Assembly (NCBI GenBank): GCA_043801935.1
Contig: JAZDLO010000051.1
Span: forward strand, 1-7,094
Direction: 5' to 3'
Length of the DNA: 7,094 bases
Source of the DNA: JAZDLO01 sp043801935
GTDB taxonomy: Bacteria; Actinomycetota; Thermoleophilia; RBG-16-64-13
Shown: one piece after another, positions 4,903 through 7,094 of the stretch
How the letters are laid out: the number at the start of each line of letters is the position of its first letter
How positions within the stretch are numbered: position 1 is the stretch's first letter
Notes under the pieces: model-generated
Told to the model about the DNA's origin: nothing
The model's input: the letters and a program-made list of their open reading frames with translations, nothing else
The model's database searches: none
Translations under genes and position numbers: made by a program

Positions 4903-5784
4903 ATGCAGCAGATCGTGACTATCATCACGCCCACGTTCTTCACTATCGCCCTGGGGTACCTCTTCGGTAGGCTTAGCCGCTCAAGCTCCGCGGTGTTGGT
5001 CGACGCGGCCATGTACATCGCCGTCCCGTGCCTGGTGTTCACCTCAATGCTCTCCAGTCCGATCGTGGTCCACGAAGCGGCCCGAATATGGGCTTCGTGC
5101 CTCCTCATCATGGCCGGGACGTTCCTTGTGGCCAGGTTCGTCTTCGCTTTCGGCCGCACCAAGCACTCGGCACTCTATCTTCCGATCGTCTTTGGGAACG
5201 CGGTCAACATCCCCTTCCCCATCATCTTCATGGCTTTTGGCGCCGAAGGTCTGGCCAGCGCCGTCCTCTACTACATGCCGAACGGCATACTGATCTATTC
5301 GCTCGGCATCTACATCGCCGCCGGTAACTCGGGACTGAGGCAGGGTCTCAAGACGACTGTCCGCATCCCTCTGGTCTATGCGGCTCTGCTGGGTCTCGCA
5401 CTCAATCTGGCCGGCGTGACCCTTCCTACTCTCATGATGAATCCACTCAAGCTCCTGGGGCAGGCGGCCATCCCCCTAGTCTTGTTGGTGCTCGGCATGA
5501 ACCTCTGCCGGATCCGGCCGTCGCACCTCTCTCTGACCCTGATGGCAAGCGTACTCCGCGTGGGTGGGGGCTTTGCCTTCGGCCTGCTGGCCGTGTCACT
5601 GTTGGGACTGACGGGGATCCCAAGGGCGGTGGTGATCTTGGAGTCAGCCATGCCCTCTGCCGTCTTCACCGCCCTCGCAGCCACGAAGTACAAGAACGAA
5701 GCCGAGCTGGTCTCTTCGGTGGTGTTGGTGACCACGCTTGCCAGCGTGGTGGTCATTCCTGTGCTGCTGTACTACCTTACGTAG
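4903..5784 (+). CDS. AEC (auxin efflux carrier) family transporter
   Basis: This is a 293-residue membrane transporter of the AEC family (PF03547), a group of bacterial permeases exporting or importing small organic acids and related metabolites. It has about ten hydrophobic segments in two five-helix halves. The N-terminus IITPTFFTIALGYLFGR (8-23) is typical. The first half carries the helix-breaking GNAVNIPFPI (98-107). The second half carries ESAMPSAVFTALAATKY (247-263) followed by Glu/Ala and a Val-rich last helix, a conserved AEC signature. The length is standard. The frame is open back to a GTG at 4888, but the ATG at 4903 gives the usual short N-terminus. It has no Shine-Dalgarno, and TACGCT lies six bases upstream, so the mRNA may be leaderless. 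The gene ends 29 nt before the HAD-AIRS fusion and may form an operon with it. The substrate is not predictable from sequence. Confidence 0.93.
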   Translation: MQQIVTIITPTFFTIALGYLFGRLSRSSSAVLVDAAMYIAVPCLVFTSMLSSPIVVHEAARIWASCLLIMAGTFLVARFVFAFGRTKHSALYLPIVFGNAVNIPFPIIFMAFGAEGLASAVLYYMPNGILIYSLGIYIAAGNSGLRQGLKTTVRIPLVYAALLGLALNLAGVTLPTLMMNPLKLLGQAAIPLVLLVLGMNLCRIRPSHLSLTLMASVLRVGGGFAFGLLAVSLLGLTGIPRAVVILESAMPSAVFTALAATKYKNEAELVSSVVLVTTLASVVVIPVLLYYLT

Positions 5785-5800
5785 GGTACGCGTCGATCGG

Positions 5801-5806
5801 AAGGAG
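5801..5806 (+). promoter_or_regulatory. Shine-Dalgarno that fixes the GTG start of the HAD-AIRS gene
   Basis: AAGGAG lies seven bases before the GTG at 5814-5816. It sits in the 29-nt gap behind the AEC transporter gene, consistent with translation from a shared transcript. Confidence 0.8.
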
Positions 5807-5813
5807 AGTACCC

Positions 5814-7094
5814 GTGGAGATCGGGCATCGAGACCACGCCAGGGATGGTCGCTCGCACGAGGACCGCGTCCCCCTGCTCCGCTCGGGCGCGCCCTTCCGG
5901 ACGGCGGCCGTCCTCTTCGATTTCGACGGTACTCTCACCAGACCGGAACTGCTCGACTTGGCCGCCATCAAGCAGGCTATGGGCTGTCCTCCTGGAAAAG
6001 GAGTGCTCGAGTATCTTCGCGACATCGAGGATGTCGGCGAGCGGCGCCGCTTCGAGGCCGTCATGCTCCGGGCGGAGGCAGAGGCTGCCGACCATTCCGA
6101 ACCCAATGTCGGAGCCGAAGGTCTGGTCGGTTTTCTCCGCGAGAGAAAGGTCCCCATGGCCATCATCACGCGCAACGCCGGTGCGACGGTAGAACGGGCA
6201 CTGGCCCGCTTCACGGGGGTAGATCTTGCCGATTTTGCCCTGATCGTCTCGCGTGACCTTCCGATGAGTCCCAAACCTCTCCCGGACGGCGTGCTGTATA
6301 TCGCTGAGGAGTTGGGGGTGGAGGTCGGCGAGTTGCTGGTCGTCGGTGACCATGACTTCGACATCGAGGCGGGCCAGCGGGCTGGGGCCCTGACGATGTT
6401 CGTGCGCAACGACCCCGATGAGCCTCTTCCCGATACCCAGTCCGACTTCGTGGTACGGGACCTGGAAGAAGCGCGCCGGATCATCCGGTACGGCCTGCCC
6501 CTCCCCATGGGCAAGTTGCCGGCCGATCTCCTGCAGGACGGCCTGGCGGGGATCTCCGCGGCGGACCCCACGGTGCTCGTCGGCGCCGGGATCGGAGAGG
6601 ACGCGGCCGCCATGGACGTCAGGGGAGCCGATGTATTGGTGTTGGCCTCCGACCCCATCACCCTGGCCACCGACTCACTGGCACGCTACGTCGTACTGGC
6701 CAACGCTAACGACGTGGCCACCAGCGGGGCTACCCCTCGGTGGCTACTCGCCACCCTGCTGTTCCCGCCAGGCTCCACCCCGTCGGAGGTACTCGCGGTG
6801 GCGCGTGACATACGGGAGGTCTGTACGGACTATGGCATCTCGCTATGCGGCGGTCACACCGAGATCACGGACGCGGTCTCCCGGCCGCTGGTGGTAGGGA
6901 CTATGGCCGGGACCGCTCTTGCGACGCACCTCATAGACAAGCGGCTTATGCGGGAGGGAGACCGGATCCTGCTGACGAAAGGGGTGGCGATCGAGGGCAC
7001 AGGCCTCATCGCCCGGGAGTTCGGGCCTCAGCTGGCTCGAGCAGGCATGACGGAGGCCGAGATAGCCGAGTGTGCCGCTTTCTTGGAGAGAGTG
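5814..7094 (+). CDS. Fusion of HAD-family hydrolase and AIR synthase/HypE-like ATP-binding domain (3' end cut)
   Basis: An uninterrupted frame of 427 codons runs to the window end. Residues about 31-225 are a HAD-superfamily hydrolase with all four motifs: I, DFDGTLT (36-42, nucleophile Asp36 and Asp38); II, IITR (Thr119); III, SPKP (Lys154); IV, GDHDFD (Asp179, Asp183). The short insert after motif I suggests subfamily I, most likely a phosphatase for a small phosphorylated metabolite. From about residue 232 the chain enters a PurM-like domain: GKLPADLL, VLVGAGIGEDAAAMD (255-268), SDPIT (279-283), ANANDVATSGATPRW (296-310) and CGGHTEIT (345-352), then the start of the second half with GDRILLTKG (382-390). 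These resemble HypE, ThiL and archaeal AIRS-related proteins, which bind ATP at a dimer interface. Glu262 stands where many relatives have Asp. The first 30 residues are polar and unassigned. The GTG start is set by AAGGAG. No hyp, pur or thi genes lie nearby, so the pathway is unknown. Confidence 0.9.
   Translation, partial: MEIGHRDHARDGRSHEDRVPLLRSGAPFRTAAVLFDFDGTLTRPELLDLAAIKQAMGCPPGKGVLEYLRDIEDVGERRRFEAVMLRAEAEAADHSEPNVGAEGLVGFLRERKVPMAIITRNAGATVERALARFTGVDLADFALIVSRDLPMSPKPLPDGVLYIAEELGVEVGELLVVGDHDFDIEAGQRAGALTMFVRNDPDEPLPDTQSDFVVRDLEEARRIIRYGLPLPMGKLPADLLQDGLAGISAADPTVLVGAGIGEDAAAMDVRGADVLVLASDPITLATDSLARYVVLANANDVATSGATPRWLLATLLFPPGSTPSEVLAVARDIREVCTDYGISLCGGHTEITDAVSRPLVVGTMAGTALATHLIDKRLMREGDRILLTKGVAIEGTGLIAREFGPQLARAGMTEAEIAECAAFLERV

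Noticed and set aside
5777..6670. A 297-codon minus-strand frame opposite the HAD domain
   Set aside because: It is a Ser/Arg/Pro-rich shadow. The plus-strand frame has all HAD motifs and a proper ribosome binding site.
1..7094. CRISPR arrays, insertion sequences, integrases, toxin-antitoxin or defence genes
   Set aside because: No regularly spaced direct repeats, terminal inverted repeats, transposase motifs or small paired toxin-antitoxin frames were seen. All stretches over about 200 nt are accounted for by genes.

Overview
This is a GC-rich bacterial chromosomal window with seven protein-coding genes (two cut by the window edges), one tRNA and one SRP RNA. Several features point to a GC-rich Gram-positive-type lineage, such as a deep-branching actinobacterium or a GC-rich Firmicute-like group: the long, Alu-domain form of SRP RNA, the tRNA-Ser / SRP RNA / dnaX neighbourhood known from Bacillus, GTG starts, and a Ser/Thr-rich lipoprotein. 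The exact phylum cannot be settled from this sequence alone.

Positions 1-4839 are all on the minus strand. In transcription order they hold: a steroid 5-alpha-reductase (SRD5A)-family membrane enzyme (4045-4839), an unrecognised seven-segment membrane protein (3104-3865), tRNA-Ser(GGA) (2971-3064), a small lipoprotein (2353-2949), the SRP RNA gene (2000-2265), a CPA2/KefB-type cation:proton antiporter with a TrkA-N domain (247-1962), and the start of dnaX (1-200). The skeleton is the housekeeping series tRNA-Ser, SRP RNA, dnaX, with a lipoprotein and an antiporter gene inserted. Each inserted gene starts just behind a stable RNA gene with no visible promoter of its own. Close matches to the -10 consensus are seen before the tRNA, the SRP RNA and dnaX, and all three continue into a CGCG discriminator. 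Two of them lie directly behind the stop codon of the gene upstream.

Positions 4840-7094 are on the plus strand and diverge from the SRD5A gene. An AEC (auxin efflux carrier) family transporter (4903-5784) is followed 29 nt later by a long ORF (5814 to the window end). That ORF joins an apparently intact HAD-family phosphatase domain to an AIR-synthase/HypE-like ATP-binding domain. The 63-nt divergent spacer carries a nearly symmetric -10-like element that could serve both directions, and the AEC gene looks leaderless.

No mobile element, CRISPR array, integrase or defence module was seen. The items most worth follow-up are the HAD-AIRS fusion, the bacterial SRD5A homologue that keeps its catalytic residues, the RNA-gene-driven protein genes, and the shared -10/discriminator sequence.
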